Of a stretch of DNA of 64,000 nt, positions 24,292-32,552 are shown in pieces. Position 1 is the first letter of the stretch; each line of letters starts with the position of its first letter. The notes beneath the pieces were generated by a model. It searched no databases, was not told where the DNA came from, and saw nothing but the letters and a program-made list of their open reading frames with translations. Made by a program: the position numbers and the translations under genes. The stretch comes from Nocardioides litoris (GTDB lineage Bacteria; Actinomycetota; Actinomycetes; Propionibacteriales; Nocardioidaceae), in NCBI RefSeq assembly GCF_006346315.1, contig NZ_VDMR01000008.1, forward strand, positions 186,001 to 250,000, written 5' to 3'.

Positions 24292-24510
24292 TCAGGCGGT
24301 GCGGACGGCGCGGATGATCTTGCGCCGCAGCACGACGCGTCGCTTGCCGTCGGCACCGATGCGCACCCGGTCGAGCTCCCAGCCGCCGTGCTCGGCCCGC
24401 TCGACGAGCAGCTTGGTCACCACGTTGCGCGAGAAGTCGCGGGCGTAGGTGACGGTGTCGAACTCCCACTCCACGCCGGGGCGGGGCGGGCGTCGGTCCA
24501 CACGGGGCAT
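24292..24510 (-). CDS. DUF5703-family small protein
   Basis: A 72-residue actinobacterial protein with the conserved core VEWEFDTVTYARDFSRNVV and a C-terminal basic strand region. It resembles the DUF5703 family, of unknown function. Its ATG (24510) directly abuts the TGA of the upstream aldo/keto reductase (24511-24513), so the two are co-transcribed and probably translationally coupled. Confidence 0.75.
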   Translation of the reverse strand: MPRVDRRPPRPGVEWEFDTVTYARDFSRNVVTKLLVERAEHGGWELDRVRIGADGKRRVVLRRKIIRAVRTA

Positions 24511-25461
24511 TCAGAGACCTCCGGAGACGTCGTCGAGGGCTTGGACCAGCTCGGGCGGCAGCTGCTTGTCGTCGAGGTCGAGCGAGCCGCGCAGCTGCTG
24601 GGCGGTGCGGGCACCGACGACGGGGGCGGTCACGCCCGGCCGGTCGCGCACCCAGACCAGCGCGACCTCGAGCGGGGACCAGCCGAGGCCGTCGGCGGCG
24701 CGGGCGACGGCCTCGACGACCCGCGAGGAGGCGTCGTCGAGGTAGGCGCCGACGAAGCCGGAGAAGACGGGCGAGGCTCCCCGGGAGTCCGACGGGGTGC
24801 CGCCGCGGTACTTGCCGGTGAGCACGCCACGGCCCAGCGGCGACCAGGGGAGCACGCCGAGCCCGAGGGCGGCCGCGGCCGGGAGCACCTCGTGCTCGAC
24901 CTGCCGGTTGAGCAGGGAGTACTCCACCTGGGTGGAGGCGATCGGCACCCGGCCCGGGACGGCGCGCTGCCAGGTGGCGGCCTGGGCGGTCTGCCAGCCC
25001 GTGTAGTTGCTGATGCCGACGTACGACGCCCGGCCGGAGGTCACGGCCAGGTCGAGCGCGCTGAGGGTCTCCTCGATCGGGGCCCGGTCGGACCACACGT
25101 GCACCTGCCACAGGTCGACGTGGTCGACCCCGAGCCGGCGGAGCGACGCGTCGAGAGTGGTCAGCAGGTGGCCGCGGGAGGTGTCGGTGACCCGTTCGCC
25201 CGTGCGACGCGAGATGCCGGCCTTGGTGGCGAGCACGACCTCGTCGCGCGCGACCACGTCGCCGAGGAACGAGCCGATGAGGCGCTCGGAGTCGCCGTCG
25301 GTGTAGCCCGCGGCCGTGTCGAGCAGGGTGCCGCCCGCCTCGGCAAACGCGATCAGCTGGTCGCGGGCCTCGTGCTCGTCGGTGTCGCGGCCCCAGGTCA
25401 TCGTGCCCAGCCCCAGGCGGGAGACCCGCAGCCCGGTCGAGCCCAGGGAGCGCTGCTGCAT
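24511..25461 (-). CDS. aldo/keto reductase
   Basis: A 316-residue NADPH-dependent TIM-barrel oxidoreductase. It begins with MQQRSLGSTGLRVSRLGLG, contains LLDTAAGYTDGDSE (catalytic Asp and Tyr), VVLATKAG (Lys) and DHVDLWQVHVW (His), and TAPVVGARTAQQL near the C-terminus, which binds the cofactor phosphate. The substrate is undetermined. The start at 25461 follows a TAGGTT box with the 7-base spacer GGAGGTC. The downstream partner is the DUF5703 gene; it is divergent from uppP. Confidence 0.9.
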   Translation of the reverse strand: MQQRSLGSTGLRVSRLGLGTMTWGRDTDEHEARDQLIAFAEAGGTLLDTAAGYTDGDSERLIGSFLGDVVARDEVVLATKAGISRRTGERVTDTSRGHLLTTLDASLRRLGVDHVDLWQVHVWSDRAPIEETLSALDLAVTSGRASYVGISNYTGWQTAQAATWQRAVPGRVPIASTQVEYSLLNRQVEHEVLPAAAALGLGVLPWSPLGRGVLTGKYRGGTPSDSRGASPVFSGFVGAYLDDASSRVVEAVARAADGLGWSPLEVALVWVRDRPGVTAPVVGARTAQQLRGSLDLDDKQLPPELVQALDDVSGGL

Positions 25462-25468
25462 GACCTCC

Positions 25469-25526
25469 AACCTAGTCGACGGGCGTCGGCGTGGATGCGG
25501 GGGCGCGCGGGCGCGGGCACTAGCCT
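25469..25526. promoter_or_regulatory. divergent leaderless promoters (aldo/keto reductase and uppP)
   Basis: TAGGTT on the minus strand (25474-25469) lies 7 bases from ATG 25461. TAGCCT on the plus strand (25521-25526) lies 8 bases from GTG 25535. Confidence 0.55.
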
Positions 25527-25534
25527 CCGTCGTC

Positions 25535-26359
25535 GTGGTGGAGCTGCTGCAGGCCGTCGTGCTGGGTGTCATCCAGGGTCTGACGGAGTTCCTGCCGATC
25601 TCGAGCAGCGCCCACCTGCGGATCTACCCCGAGGTGTTCGGCTGGGGCGATCCGGGCGCGGCGTTCACCGCCGTGATCCAGATCGGCACCGAGCTGGCCG
25701 TGCTCCTCTACTTCCGCAAGGACATCTGGCGGATCGCCACCACCTGGCTCCGCTCGCTGGTCAAGCCCGAGCTGCGCGGGCACCTCGACGCCCGGATGGG
25801 CTGGTTCATCATCATCGGCTCCCTGCCGATCGTCGTGCTCGGCATCGCGCTCAAGGACGTCATCGAGCGCGACTTCCGCAACCTGTGGGTCATCGCGACC
25901 GCACTCGTGGTCATGGGCATCGTGCTGGGGCTGGCCGACCGGTTCGGCCGCAAGGACAAGCAGATCGCGCAGATCACCCTGCGCGACGCGGTGCTGATGG
26001 GCGGTGCCCAGGCGCTGGCGCTCCTGCCCGGCGTCTCCCGGTCCGGCGCCACGCTGTCCATGGGCCGCGCGCTCGGCTACGACCGCGAGGCGGCCACCCG
26101 CTACGCCTTCCTGCTCGCCATCCCCGCCGTCGTCGGGGCCGGGTTGTTCGAGCTCAAGGAGATCCCCGGCGGCGACAACCCCTACGGCTGGGCGCCGACC
26201 ATCGTCGGCACCGTCGTCTCCTTCGTCGTCGGGTACGCCGCGATCGCCTGGCTCCTGCGCTACGTCTCCACCCGCTCCTACACGCCGTTCGTGCTCTACC
26301 GGGTCGCCCTCGGCCTGGCCACGATGGCCCTGCTCGCCACGGGCGTCCTGGTCGCCTGA
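25535..26359 (+). CDS. uppP: undecaprenyl-diphosphate phosphatase
   Basis: A 274-residue polytopic membrane enzyme (about eight hydrophobic helices) that dephosphorylates undecaprenyl diphosphate to recycle the lipid carrier of peptidoglycan synthesis; overproduction gives bacitracin resistance. The two active-site motifs are present: GLTEFLPISSSAHL near residues 14-27 and LLPGVSRSGATLSMGRAL in the middle. A leaderless GTG start is assigned. It converges with corA, and the stops are 16 bases apart. Confidence 0.94.
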   Translation: MVELLQAVVLGVIQGLTEFLPISSSAHLRIYPEVFGWGDPGAAFTAVIQIGTELAVLLYFRKDIWRIATTWLRSLVKPELRGHLDARMGWFIIIGSLPIVVLGIALKDVIERDFRNLWVIATALVVMGIVLGLADRFGRKDKQIAQITLRDAVLMGGAQALALLPGVSRSGATLSMGRALGYDREAATRYAFLLAIPAVVGAGLFELKEIPGGDNPYGWAPTIVGTVVSFVVGYAAIAWLLRYVSTRSYTPFVLYRVALGLATMALLATGVLVA

Positions 26360-26375
26360 CCCGGCCGCACCCCGG

Positions 26376-27356
26376 CTACAGCCAGCCGGACCGCTTGAAG
26401 AACCAGTACAGGCCCAGGCTCACCAGCACCATCAGGCCCACGGCGTACGGGTAGCCGTAGGTCCAGTGCAGCTCGGGCATCTTGTCGAAGTTCATGCCGT
26501 AGACCCCGGCGATCAGCGTCGGCACCACGACCAGCGCGGCGCCGGCGGAGATCTTGCGCATGTCGTCGTTCTGCTGGACCGAGATCGAGGCGAGGTGGGC
26601 GTCGAAGGCGCTGGAGAGCAGGCCGTCGAGGGTGTCGACGATCTCGGCGGCCTGGGCGAGGTGGTCGACCACGTCGCGGAAGAACGGCGCCGCCTCCGCC
26701 TCCACACCCGCCACGAGCCCGGAGGCGAACCGGCGCATCGGCTCCCGCAGCGGCAGCACCGCCCGGCGCACCTCCGCGATCTCGCGCTTGAGCGTGTAGA
26801 TGCGGGCCGAGTCGCGGGTGCGCTGCTGGGAGAACACCGACTCCTCGACCTCGTCGACGTCCTCCTGGAGGAACTGGACGACCTCGGTGTAGCCGTCGAC
26901 CACGGTGTCGCACACGGCGTACACCACCGACGACGGGCCGTGGGTCAGCACGTGCTCGGCGTCCTCGAGGAAGCGGCGGGTCTTCTCCAGCCGCGCCCCG
27001 CGGCCGTGCCGGACCGAGACCACGAAGTCGGGGCCGACGAACAGGTTGATCTCGCCGGTCTCCACCTGGTCGTCCTCGTCGACGTACCAGAGCGTCTTGA
27101 GCACGAGGAACAAGCTGTCGTCGTACAGGTCGAGCTTGGGGCGCTGGTGGGCCTTGACCGCGTCCTCGACCGCCAGCTTGTGCAGGCCGAACGCCTCGGC
27201 GACCTCGCCCAGCTCCGTCTCGCTCGGCTGGTAGAGCCCGATCCACACGAACCCGTCGTGCTCGCGCGCCGACGCGCGCAGCGCGGCGTAGTCGTGGTGG
27301 GCGCAGTCGAGCGGCACCCTCGACCCGCCCCGGTACACGGCGCTGTCCACGATCAC
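26376..27356 (-). CDS. corA: CorA-type magnesium/cobalt transporter
   Basis: A 326-residue homolog of the pentameric CorA channel: a long cytoplasmic N-terminal domain (residues 1-~260) with extended helices, then two membrane helices at the C-terminus. The selectivity motif GMN is present in IAGVYGMNFDKMPEL, between the helices. The basic end KRSGWL faces the cytoplasm. The GTG start at 27356 is selected because TACGGT lies 7 bases upstream; in-frame GTGs at 27365 and 27350 are alternatives. It is divergent from the phosphomutase gene. Confidence 0.93.
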   Translation of the reverse strand: MIVDSAVYRGGSRVPLDCAHHDYAALRASAREHDGFVWIGLYQPSETELGEVAEAFGLHKLAVEDAVKAHQRPKLDLYDDSLFLVLKTLWYVDEDDQVETGEINLFVGPDFVVSVRHGRGARLEKTRRFLEDAEHVLTHGPSSVVYAVCDTVVDGYTEVVQFLQEDVDEVEESVFSQQRTRDSARIYTLKREIAEVRRAVLPLREPMRRFASGLVAGVEAEAAPFFRDVVDHLAQAAEIVDTLDGLLSSAFDAHLASISVQQNDDMRKISAGAALVVVPTLIAGVYGMNFDKMPELHWTYGYPYAVGLMVLVSLGLYWFFKRSGWL

Positions 27357-27363
27357 GGGCGTC

Positions 27364-27403
27364 ACCGTAGTCCCCGCGACGGCGCGGACCGGCCGTCTAC
27401 AGT
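27364..27403. promoter_or_regulatory. divergent leaderless promoters (corA and phosphomutase)
   Basis: TACGGT on the minus strand (27369-27364) is 7 bases from GTG 27356. TACAGT on the plus strand (27398-27403) is 7 bases from ATG 27411. Confidence 0.55.
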
Positions 27404-27410
27404 CCACGAC

Positions 27411-28160
27411 ATGGCAACGGTGATCCTCGTGCGGCACGGTCGCACGACGGCCAACGCGTCGGGCACGCTCGCCGGGCGGCTGCCCGGCGTCCGGCTCGAC
27501 GAGGTCGGGGCCGAGCAGGCGCGGCGCACGGGGGAGCGGCTGGCGGTCGTGCCGCTGGCCGCCGTGGTCAGCAGCCCGCTCGAGCGGTGCAAGCAGACCT
27601 CCCGGGCCCTGCTGGCCGCCCGCGAGACCACGGCCGCGGCCGACGGGTCCGACCTCGCGCTGGTCACCGAGAAGGGCATCTCGGAGTGCGACTACGGCGA
27701 GTGGCAGGGGCGCCTGCTCAAGGACCTCGCCAAGGAGCCGCTCTGGCGCACCGTGCAGACCCAGCCCTCGGCCGCCGCCTTCCCGGGTGGGGAGTCGCTG
27801 CCGGCGATGCAGTCGCGGGCCGTGACCGCCGTACGCCGGCACGACGCGGCGCTGGAGGCCGCCCACGGCCCGGGCGCGGTGTGGGTGGCGGTCAGCCACG
27901 GCGACATCATCAAGTCGGTGCTGGCCGACGCGCTCGGCATGCACCTCGACCTCTTCCAGCGCATCAACGTCGACCCGGCCTCGGTCTCGATCGTGCGCTA
28001 CACCGAGTCCCGGCCCTACGTGCTCGCCACCAACACCCACGCCGGCGACCTCTCCTGGCTCCGGCCGCCGCCCCCGAAGAAGGGGCGCCGCCGCTCGACC
28101 AAGACCCCGGCCGCCGACGCACCCGTCGGGGGTGGCGCGGGCCCGACGGCACGGTCCTAG
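27411..28160 (+). CDS. histidine-phosphatase superfamily protein (MSMEG_4193-like phosphomutase)
   Basis: A 249-residue protein with the phosphohistidine motif LVRHGRTTAN at residues 6-15 and the second catalytic His in VAVSHGDIIKS near 163-173. It matches the actinobacterial group annotated as putative phosphomutases. The last ~40 residues are Pro/Lys-rich and disordered. It heads the conserved run phosphomutase - DUF3090 - SCO1664 - mshC. Its TAG stop forms part of the -10 box for the next gene. Substrate unknown. Confidence 0.85.
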   Translation: MATVILVRHGRTTANASGTLAGRLPGVRLDEVGAEQARRTGERLAVVPLAAVVSSPLERCKQTSRALLAARETTAAADGSDLALVTEKGISECDYGEWQGRLLKDLAKEPLWRTVQTQPSAAAFPGGESLPAMQSRAVTAVRRHDAALEAAHGPGAVWVAVSHGDIIKSVLADALGMHLDLFQRINVDPASVSIVRYTESRPYVLATNTHAGDLSWLRPPPPKKGRRRSTKTPAADAPVGGGAGPTARS

Positions 28161-28163
28161 GGT
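28158..28163 (+). promoter_or_regulatory. -10 box of the DUF3090 gene, overlapping a stop codon
   Basis: TAGGGT starts at the TAG stop of the phosphomutase gene and lies 7 bases before ATG 28171, an economical internal promoter. Confidence 0.6.
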
Positions 28164-28170
28164 GGTCGAC

Positions 28171-28752
28171 ATGCCGATCGTCCACTCCTTCGACCCCCCG
28201 GAGCGGTTCGTCGCCGGCACCGTGGGCGAGCCCGGTGCCCGCACGTTCTTCCTCCAGGCCCGCACCGGTCCTCGCGTGACCTCCGTGGCCCTGGAGAAGC
28301 AGCAGGTCGCTGCGCTGGCCGAGCGGGTCGACGAGCTGCTCGACGAGGTCATGGCGACCCAGACCTCCGGCGTCGTGCCGGCGGTCGCCCCGCTGGGCAT
28401 GGAGGACACCAACCCCCTCGAGCAACCGATCGAGGAGGAGTTCCGCGCCGGCACCATGACCCTGTCGTGGGACCCCGACGACGAGCGCGTGGTCATCGAG
28501 GTCTTCCCGTTCACCGAGGCCGCCGTCGTCTCGCCCGAGCAGGTCGACGAGGACTTCGAGGAGCCCGAGCCCGACGAGGTGCTCCTCGTGCGCCTCACCC
28601 CCGCCGCGGCCCGCTCGTTCGTCCAGCGCGCCGAGCAGGTCTTGGAGGCCGGGCGCCCCAGCTGCCCGTTCTGCGGCAACCCGATCGACCCCGACGGCCA
28701 CCTGTGCGTCCGCGCCAACGGCTTCCGCCGGCGCGACCCCGAGGCCCCGTGA
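28171..28752 (+). CDS. DUF3090 family protein with zinc-ribbon tail
   Basis: A 193-residue actinobacterial protein. The body carries VHSFDPPERFVAGTVGEPG and FFLQARTGPRVTSVALEKQQ; the C-terminus has CPFCGNPIDPDGHLC, a four-element Cys/His/Cys zinc ribbon. The family is uncharacterised but invariably neighbours the SCO1664-type kinase-like gene and mshC, so it probably works with them. ATG 28171 is leaderless. It is 10 bases upstream of the SCO1664 gene. Confidence 0.85.
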   Translation: MPIVHSFDPPERFVAGTVGEPGARTFFLQARTGPRVTSVALEKQQVAALAERVDELLDEVMATQTSGVVPAVAPLGMEDTNPLEQPIEEEFRAGTMTLSWDPDDERVVIEVFPFTEAAVVSPEQVDEDFEEPEPDEVLLVRLTPAAARSFVQRAEQVLEAGRPSCPFCGNPIDPDGHLCVRANGFRRRDPEAP

Positions 28753-28762
28753 GGTCGCCTGC

Positions 28763-29539
28763 GTGACCGGCCCGACCTCCGGCGCTCTGCCCGATGCCAC
28801 CGGGCTCGAGCTGCGCGGGCGCATCATGCCCGCCTCCAACGCCACCTTCCTCGGCGAGCTCGACGGCACCAGCGTCGTCTACAAGCCGGTCCGTGGCGAG
28901 CGTCCGCTCTGGGACTTCCCCGACGGCACCCTGGCCGACCGCGAGGTCGCGGCCCACGCCGTCTCCGAGGCCATCGGCTGGGACGTCGTCCCACGCACCT
29001 GGCTCGCCGAGGGCCCCCACGGCCCCGGGATGGTCCAGGAGTGGCAGGAGCCCGACCCTGACCAGGAGGCGGTGACGCTCGTCCGCACCGGCACCGTGCC
29101 CGAGGGCATGCTCTCGGTCTTCGACGGCCTCGACGACCAGGACCGCGACGTCACGCTGGTCCACGAGGACTCCGCCCCGCTGCGCCGCATGGCCGTCTTC
29201 GACGTCATCACCAACAACGCCGACCGCAAGGGCGGCCACGTGCTCTCGATGGCCGACGGCCACCGGTACGGCGTCGACCACGGCCTGACCTTCCACCACG
29301 AGCCCAAGCTGCGCACCGTCCTGTGGGGCTGGCACGGCTACCCGCTCGAGGACGAGCACGTCGCCGGCGTCGAGCGGGTCCTGGCCGCCCTCGCCGGCGA
29401 CCTCGGCGCGACCCTCTCCCACCACCTCACCGACCTCGAGGTCGACGCCTTCGCCCGGCGCTGCCGGCGGCTGCTCGAGCGCGGCGTCATGCCCGTGCCG
29501 CGGGGCGAGTGGCCGATGATCCCCTGGCCGCCGTTCTGA
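28763..29539 (+). CDS. SCO1664-family protein with PI3/4-kinase-like fold
   Basis: A 258-residue protein of the SCO1664 family. The pattern SVVYKPVRGERPLWDFPDGTL near residues 38-58 (nucleotide-binding Lys), VFDVITNNADRKGGHVL near 150-166 (catalytic-loop-like Asn/Asp), and GVDHGLTFH near 174-182 (DFG-like) fits a phosphoinositide-kinase/HipA-like fold. Phosphotransfer activity is inferred. GTG at 28763 follows the DUF3090 stop by 10 bases, so they are one transcript. The next gene is mshC, but a long repeat intervenes. Confidence 0.82.
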   Translation: MTGPTSGALPDATGLELRGRIMPASNATFLGELDGTSVVYKPVRGERPLWDFPDGTLADREVAAHAVSEAIGWDVVPRTWLAEGPHGPGMVQEWQEPDPDQEAVTLVRTGTVPEGMLSVFDGLDDQDRDVTLVHEDSAPLRRMAVFDVITNNADRKGGHVLSMADGHRYGVDHGLTFHHEPKLRTVLWGWHGYPLEDEHVAGVERVLAALAGDLGATLSHHLTDLEVDAFARRCRRLLERGVMPVPRGEWPMIPWPPF

Positions 29540-29730
29540 GTCGACTGGTCGCTTCCGGTTCGGCACCCGCGGCCGCGCGCGGCTTTTCTGGATCGCTGCC
29601 GCCGGTCTGGCCACCGCGCCGCGTCCCGCGGGCGGCCTCCCTCCAGCTCCGTGCGCCGTGTGGCCCGGTCTGACCTGGGCCCGGGCGCCTGCGCCCCGCT
29701 CGGTCGGTCGCGGACCGGTGGCGCCGCGCC
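29540..29730. repeat. intergenic repeat, second family (copy A)
   Basis: Directly after the SCO1664 stop. It shares scattered blocks, such as GACTGGTCG, CTGCCGCCGG, CTCCGTGCGCC and a C(G/T)TGTGCCCC-like run, with 49564-49700 after arc. Both copies start within a few bases of a stop codon. No coding sequence or RNA gene is recognised in it. Confidence 0.45.
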
Positions 29731-29770
29731 GCCCCCACGCGCCGCCTTCGTAGGGCTGCCGCCGGGCTTG

Positions 29771-30250
29771 GTGGTTGGTGTGGGCGGCCGCGCGCGTAGT
29801 CGATCGGGTCTCCGCGTCAAGGACGTCGCTTCGCTCTGCCGCTGCGCGGCGACCTTCGGTCGTCCTTGACCCGGAGCCTCGCCCGATCGACTGACGGCGC
29901 GCTTGCCGGCACGGGCTCCGCCCGCGCCGCCGCTGGCGCGGCCGCCCCATCCGTCACACCAGTGTCACTCCTGACGCCGATCTCCCACTTCTGGCGGGGA
30001 ACTACCGACCAGGAGTGGGAGATCCCCGCCAGGAGTGGTGCGGGCGGGTCACGTGTGAGGTGTGGGGCGGGTGGCCGCGCCAGCGGCGGCGCGCCGGGCA
30101 CGGGACACGAGGCGTCGCCGACAGCGCGCAGGTCGGCGGGCCGCGCGAGGCTCGGGGTCAAGGACCGCGAAGCGGCCGCGCAGCGGCGCCGCAGGCGTCC
30201 TTGACGCCGAGACGCGGCCTGCCACGCGCGCGGCCACCCGCCCCACCCGC
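29771..30250. repeat. ~480-bp inverted-repeat element, copy 1
   Basis: A non-coding element whose left and right halves are imperfect reverse complements, each ~225 bp. Each arm contains CGTCAAGGAC and GTCCTTGAC blocks and CGCCGCTGGCGCGGCC. The centre is a 46-bp hairpin (29979-30024) with 16-bp arms GATCTCCCACTTCTGG and CCAGGAGTGGGAGATC. A second copy with the same layout and orientation lies at 52282-52745. The reading frames inside do not look coding. Confidence 0.85.
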
Positions 30251-30288
30251 GGCCACCAGCCACCTCAGCAGCCGGCGACGACCCTCAC

Positions 30289-30294
30289 TAGGCT
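30289..30294 (+). promoter_or_regulatory. -10 box of a leaderless promoter (mshC)
   Basis: TAGGCT 6 bases before ATG 30301, just after the palindromic element. Confidence 0.6.
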
Positions 30295-30300
30295 GCGCCC

Positions 30301-31542
30301 ATGCGTTCCTGGTCGGCCCCCGAGGTCCCCGCCCTGCCCGTCACGGGCCCGGAGGTCTCGCTCCACGACACCGCCACCGGCGGGCGCGTCACCATCACGC
30401 CGAAGGACGGCCCGGCGCGGCTCTACGTCTGCGGCATCACGCCGTACGACGCGACCCACCTGGGCCACGCGGCGACGTACGTCGGGTTCGACCTGCTCAA
30501 CCGGGCGTGGCGCAGCGCGGGGCACGAGGTCCGCTACGTCCAGAACGTCACCGACGTCGACGACCCGCTGCTGGAGCGGGCGGCGAAGGTCAAGGTCGAC
30601 TGGGTCGAGCTGGCCGAGCGCGAGACCGAGCTGTTCCGCCAGGACATGCAGGCACTGCGGGTGCTGCCGCCCGACCACTACGCCGGCGCGGTCGAGTCGA
30701 TCCCGCTGGTGGTCGAGATGATCCAGGCGCTCGAGGCCGCGGGCGCGGTCTACTCCGTCGACGGCGACCTCTACCAGTCGGCGACCGCCGACCCGGCGTT
30801 CGGCGAGGAGTCCGGCTACGACCGGGAGACCATGCTGCGGCTGTTCGGCGAGCGTGGGGGAGACCCCGACCGCGCCGGCAAGCGCGACCCGCTCGACCCC
30901 GTCGTGTGGCTCGCCGAGCGCCCCGGCGAGCCGTCGTGGCCGAGCCCGTTCGGGCCGGGACGCCCCGGCTGGCACGTCGAGTGCGCGGCCATCGCCCGCG
31001 AACACCTGGGCGCCGCCTTCGAGGTCCAGGGCGGCGGCAGCGACCTGGTGTTCCCGCACCACGAGATGTGCGCCGGCCACGCCCAGGTCGTCGAGCCCGG
31101 TGCCCGGTTCGCGCAGGTCTACAGCCACGCCGGGATGGTCGGCTACGACGGCGAGAAGATGTCGAAGTCGCGCGGCAACCTCGTCTTCGTCTCCGCCCTG
31201 CGCAACAGCGACATCGACCCCATGGCCATCCGGCTCGCCCTGCTGCGCCACCACTTCCGGGCCGACTGGGAGTGGACCGACGCCGAGCTCTTCGACGCCG
31301 TCGACGAGCTCGGCCGCTGGCGGCGCGCCGTCGCGCTCGGCGCCGGCGCCCCGGCCGCGCCGGTGGTCACCGAGGTGCTCGCGGCGCTCGCCGACGACCT
31401 CGACGCGCCGCGCGCCGTCGCGGCCGTCACCGCGTGGGTCGACGCCACCCTCGGCACCGACGGCCTCGCCGACACCTCCGACCCCGACGCCGCGACCGCG
31501 GTGCTCGCGGTCGTCGACGCCGCTCTCGGCGTCCTGCTCTGA
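30301..31542 (+). CDS. mshC: L-cysteine:1D-myo-inosityl 2-amino-2-deoxy-alpha-D-glucopyranoside ligase
   Basis: A 413-residue ATP-dependent ligase that attaches cysteine to glucosaminyl-inositol, the third step of mycothiol synthesis. It is a truncated relative of cysteinyl-tRNA synthetase: the HIGH-like ITPYDATHLGHAATYV, KMSKS-type GEKMSKSRGN, and zinc ligands in VCGITP and HHEMCAGHA are all present. Its length is below that of CysRS (about 460-500) because the tRNA-binding C-terminus is missing. Leaderless ATG. Mycothiol is the main actinobacterial thiol. The downstream membrane-protein frame begins at its stop codon. Confidence 0.94.
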   Translation: MRSWSAPEVPALPVTGPEVSLHDTATGGRVTITPKDGPARLYVCGITPYDATHLGHAATYVGFDLLNRAWRSAGHEVRYVQNVTDVDDPLLERAAKVKVDWVELAERETELFRQDMQALRVLPPDHYAGAVESIPLVVEMIQALEAAGAVYSVDGDLYQSATADPAFGEESGYDRETMLRLFGERGGDPDRAGKRDPLDPVVWLAERPGEPSWPSPFGPGRPGWHVECAAIAREHLGAAFEVQGGGSDLVFPHHEMCAGHAQVVEPGARFAQVYSHAGMVGYDGEKMSKSRGNLVFVSALRNSDIDPMAIRLALLRHHFRADWEWTDAELFDAVDELGRWRRAVALGAGAPAAPVVTEVLAALADDLDAPRAVAAVTAWVDATLGTDGLADTSDPDAATAVLAVVDAALGVLL

Positions 31543-32087
31543 ACGGCGCCCACGCGCGGCGGCTCGACCGCCTCGCCCACCGGTACGGCGCCTCGCTCGA
31601 CGTCCACCGGGCGCGGGAGCGGGTCTCGGCCTACACCTACGGCAACATCCTGGTGCTCGGCGCGCTCGCCGTGACGAGCGCCGAGGACGTCGAGGACGGG
31701 CGCGCCGTGCTGGTGGTGCTCGGCACGACCGTGACCACCTTCCTGGCCCACGTGGTCGCGCACGCGGTCGGTGGCGCCATCGACGCCGACCCCGACCAGC
31801 CCCGCCCGCGGGCGCAGCGCCGCGCCGACCTGCGCGACGCCGTCCCGATCCTGTCCTCGGGGAGCCTGCCCACCCTGGTGCTGCTGCTGGCCTGGCTCCT
31901 CGCGCTCGACCCCGCCGTCGCCCTGCCGCTCGCCGGCGCCGCGGTGGTGGTGCGGCTCGCCGGGATGGGGGTGCTGGTCGCCCGGCTGGAGGGACGGGCG
32001 CCCTCGCCGCGGTCGTGGTGGGCGGGGGTGGTGCTGGCCGTGGCCAGCAGCGTCATCGTCGTCCTCAAGGTCGTCCTGACGCACTGA
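31539..32087 (+). CDS. small integral membrane protein with a possible CTG start
   Basis: A 182-residue protein with four to five hydrophobic segments (NILVLGALAVT, AVLVVLGTTVTTFLAHVVAHA, LVLLLAWLLALDPAVALPLA and GVVLAVASSVIVVLKVVL). A His-rich stretch HVVAHAVGG is within the second helix. No ATG or GTG exists in frame near the N-terminus. The best start is CTG at 31539, which overlaps the mshC stop (CTGA), in the manner of GTGA couplings elsewhere here; an internal GTG near 31650 would cut the first helix. The family is not recognised. Confidence 0.55.
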   Translation: MNGAHARRLDRLAHRYGASLDVHRARERVSAYTYGNILVLGALAVTSAEDVEDGRAVLVVLGTTVTTFLAHVVAHAVGGAIDADPDQPRPRAQRRADLRDAVPILSSGSLPTLVLLLAWLLALDPAVALPLAGAAVVVRLAGMGVLVARLEGRAPSPRSWWAGVVLAVASSVIVVLKVVLTH

Positions 32088-32120
32088 CCCACGGCCCGGC
32101 CCTGGGCGATGATGGGCGGC

Positions 32121-32531
32121 ATGACCGACGAACCCAACGCCGTCCGCCCCAAGCTCGTCGTGGGCCGTGCCGCCGACGCCCTCACCTGGTACGCCGACGT
32201 GCTGGGCGCCGAGGTGGGCCCGGTCTTCGGACACGACGGGACAGTCGTCTTCGCCACCCTCGACGTGCTCGGGACGCGGCTGACGCTCAAGGACGCCGAC
32301 GGTGCGGACCCGGCGCCCACGCCCGGGCCGATCCTCGACGTCGTCCACGACGACCCCGATGCCCTGGCCCGGGCGACGCTCGACCGCGGGGCCACCGTGG
32401 TCCACCCGATGTCCGACCGGCCGTGGGGAGGCCGGTGGGGCCGGGTGCGCGACCCGTTCGGGGTGCAGTGGCTCCTCGCCACCCCGGACGACGCGACGCC
32501 GGAGGAGGTGCGGGCCGCGATGGGCGGCTGA
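32121..32531 (+). CDS. VOC (glyoxalase/bleomycin-resistance fold) protein
   Basis: A 136-residue protein with paired beta-alpha-beta-beta-beta modules. The family pattern is visible in LVVGRAADALTWYADVLGAE at the start and DRPWGGRWGRVRDPFGVQWLL near the end (a DPFG motif). Such proteins bind metal and can be dioxygenases, glyoxalases or antibiotic-binding proteins; no specific function is inferred. The start at 32121 is preferred over 32109 or 32112 because GATGAT is 7 bases upstream, a weak leaderless promoter. It converges with the PAC2 gene, 21 bases apart. Confidence 0.8.
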   Translation: MTDEPNAVRPKLVVGRAADALTWYADVLGAEVGPVFGHDGTVVFATLDVLGTRLTLKDADGADPAPTPGPILDVVHDDPDALARATLDRGATVVHPMSDRPWGGRWGRVRDPFGVQWLLATPDDATPEEVRAAMGG

Positions 32532-32552
32532 CGACGCCCGAGCCTCCGTGGG

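Noticed and set aside
29540..30250. Arg/Pro-rich open frames in the gap before mshC
   Set aside because: They arise from GC-rich inverted repeats, share no start or ribosome-site logic, and occur on both strands at once.
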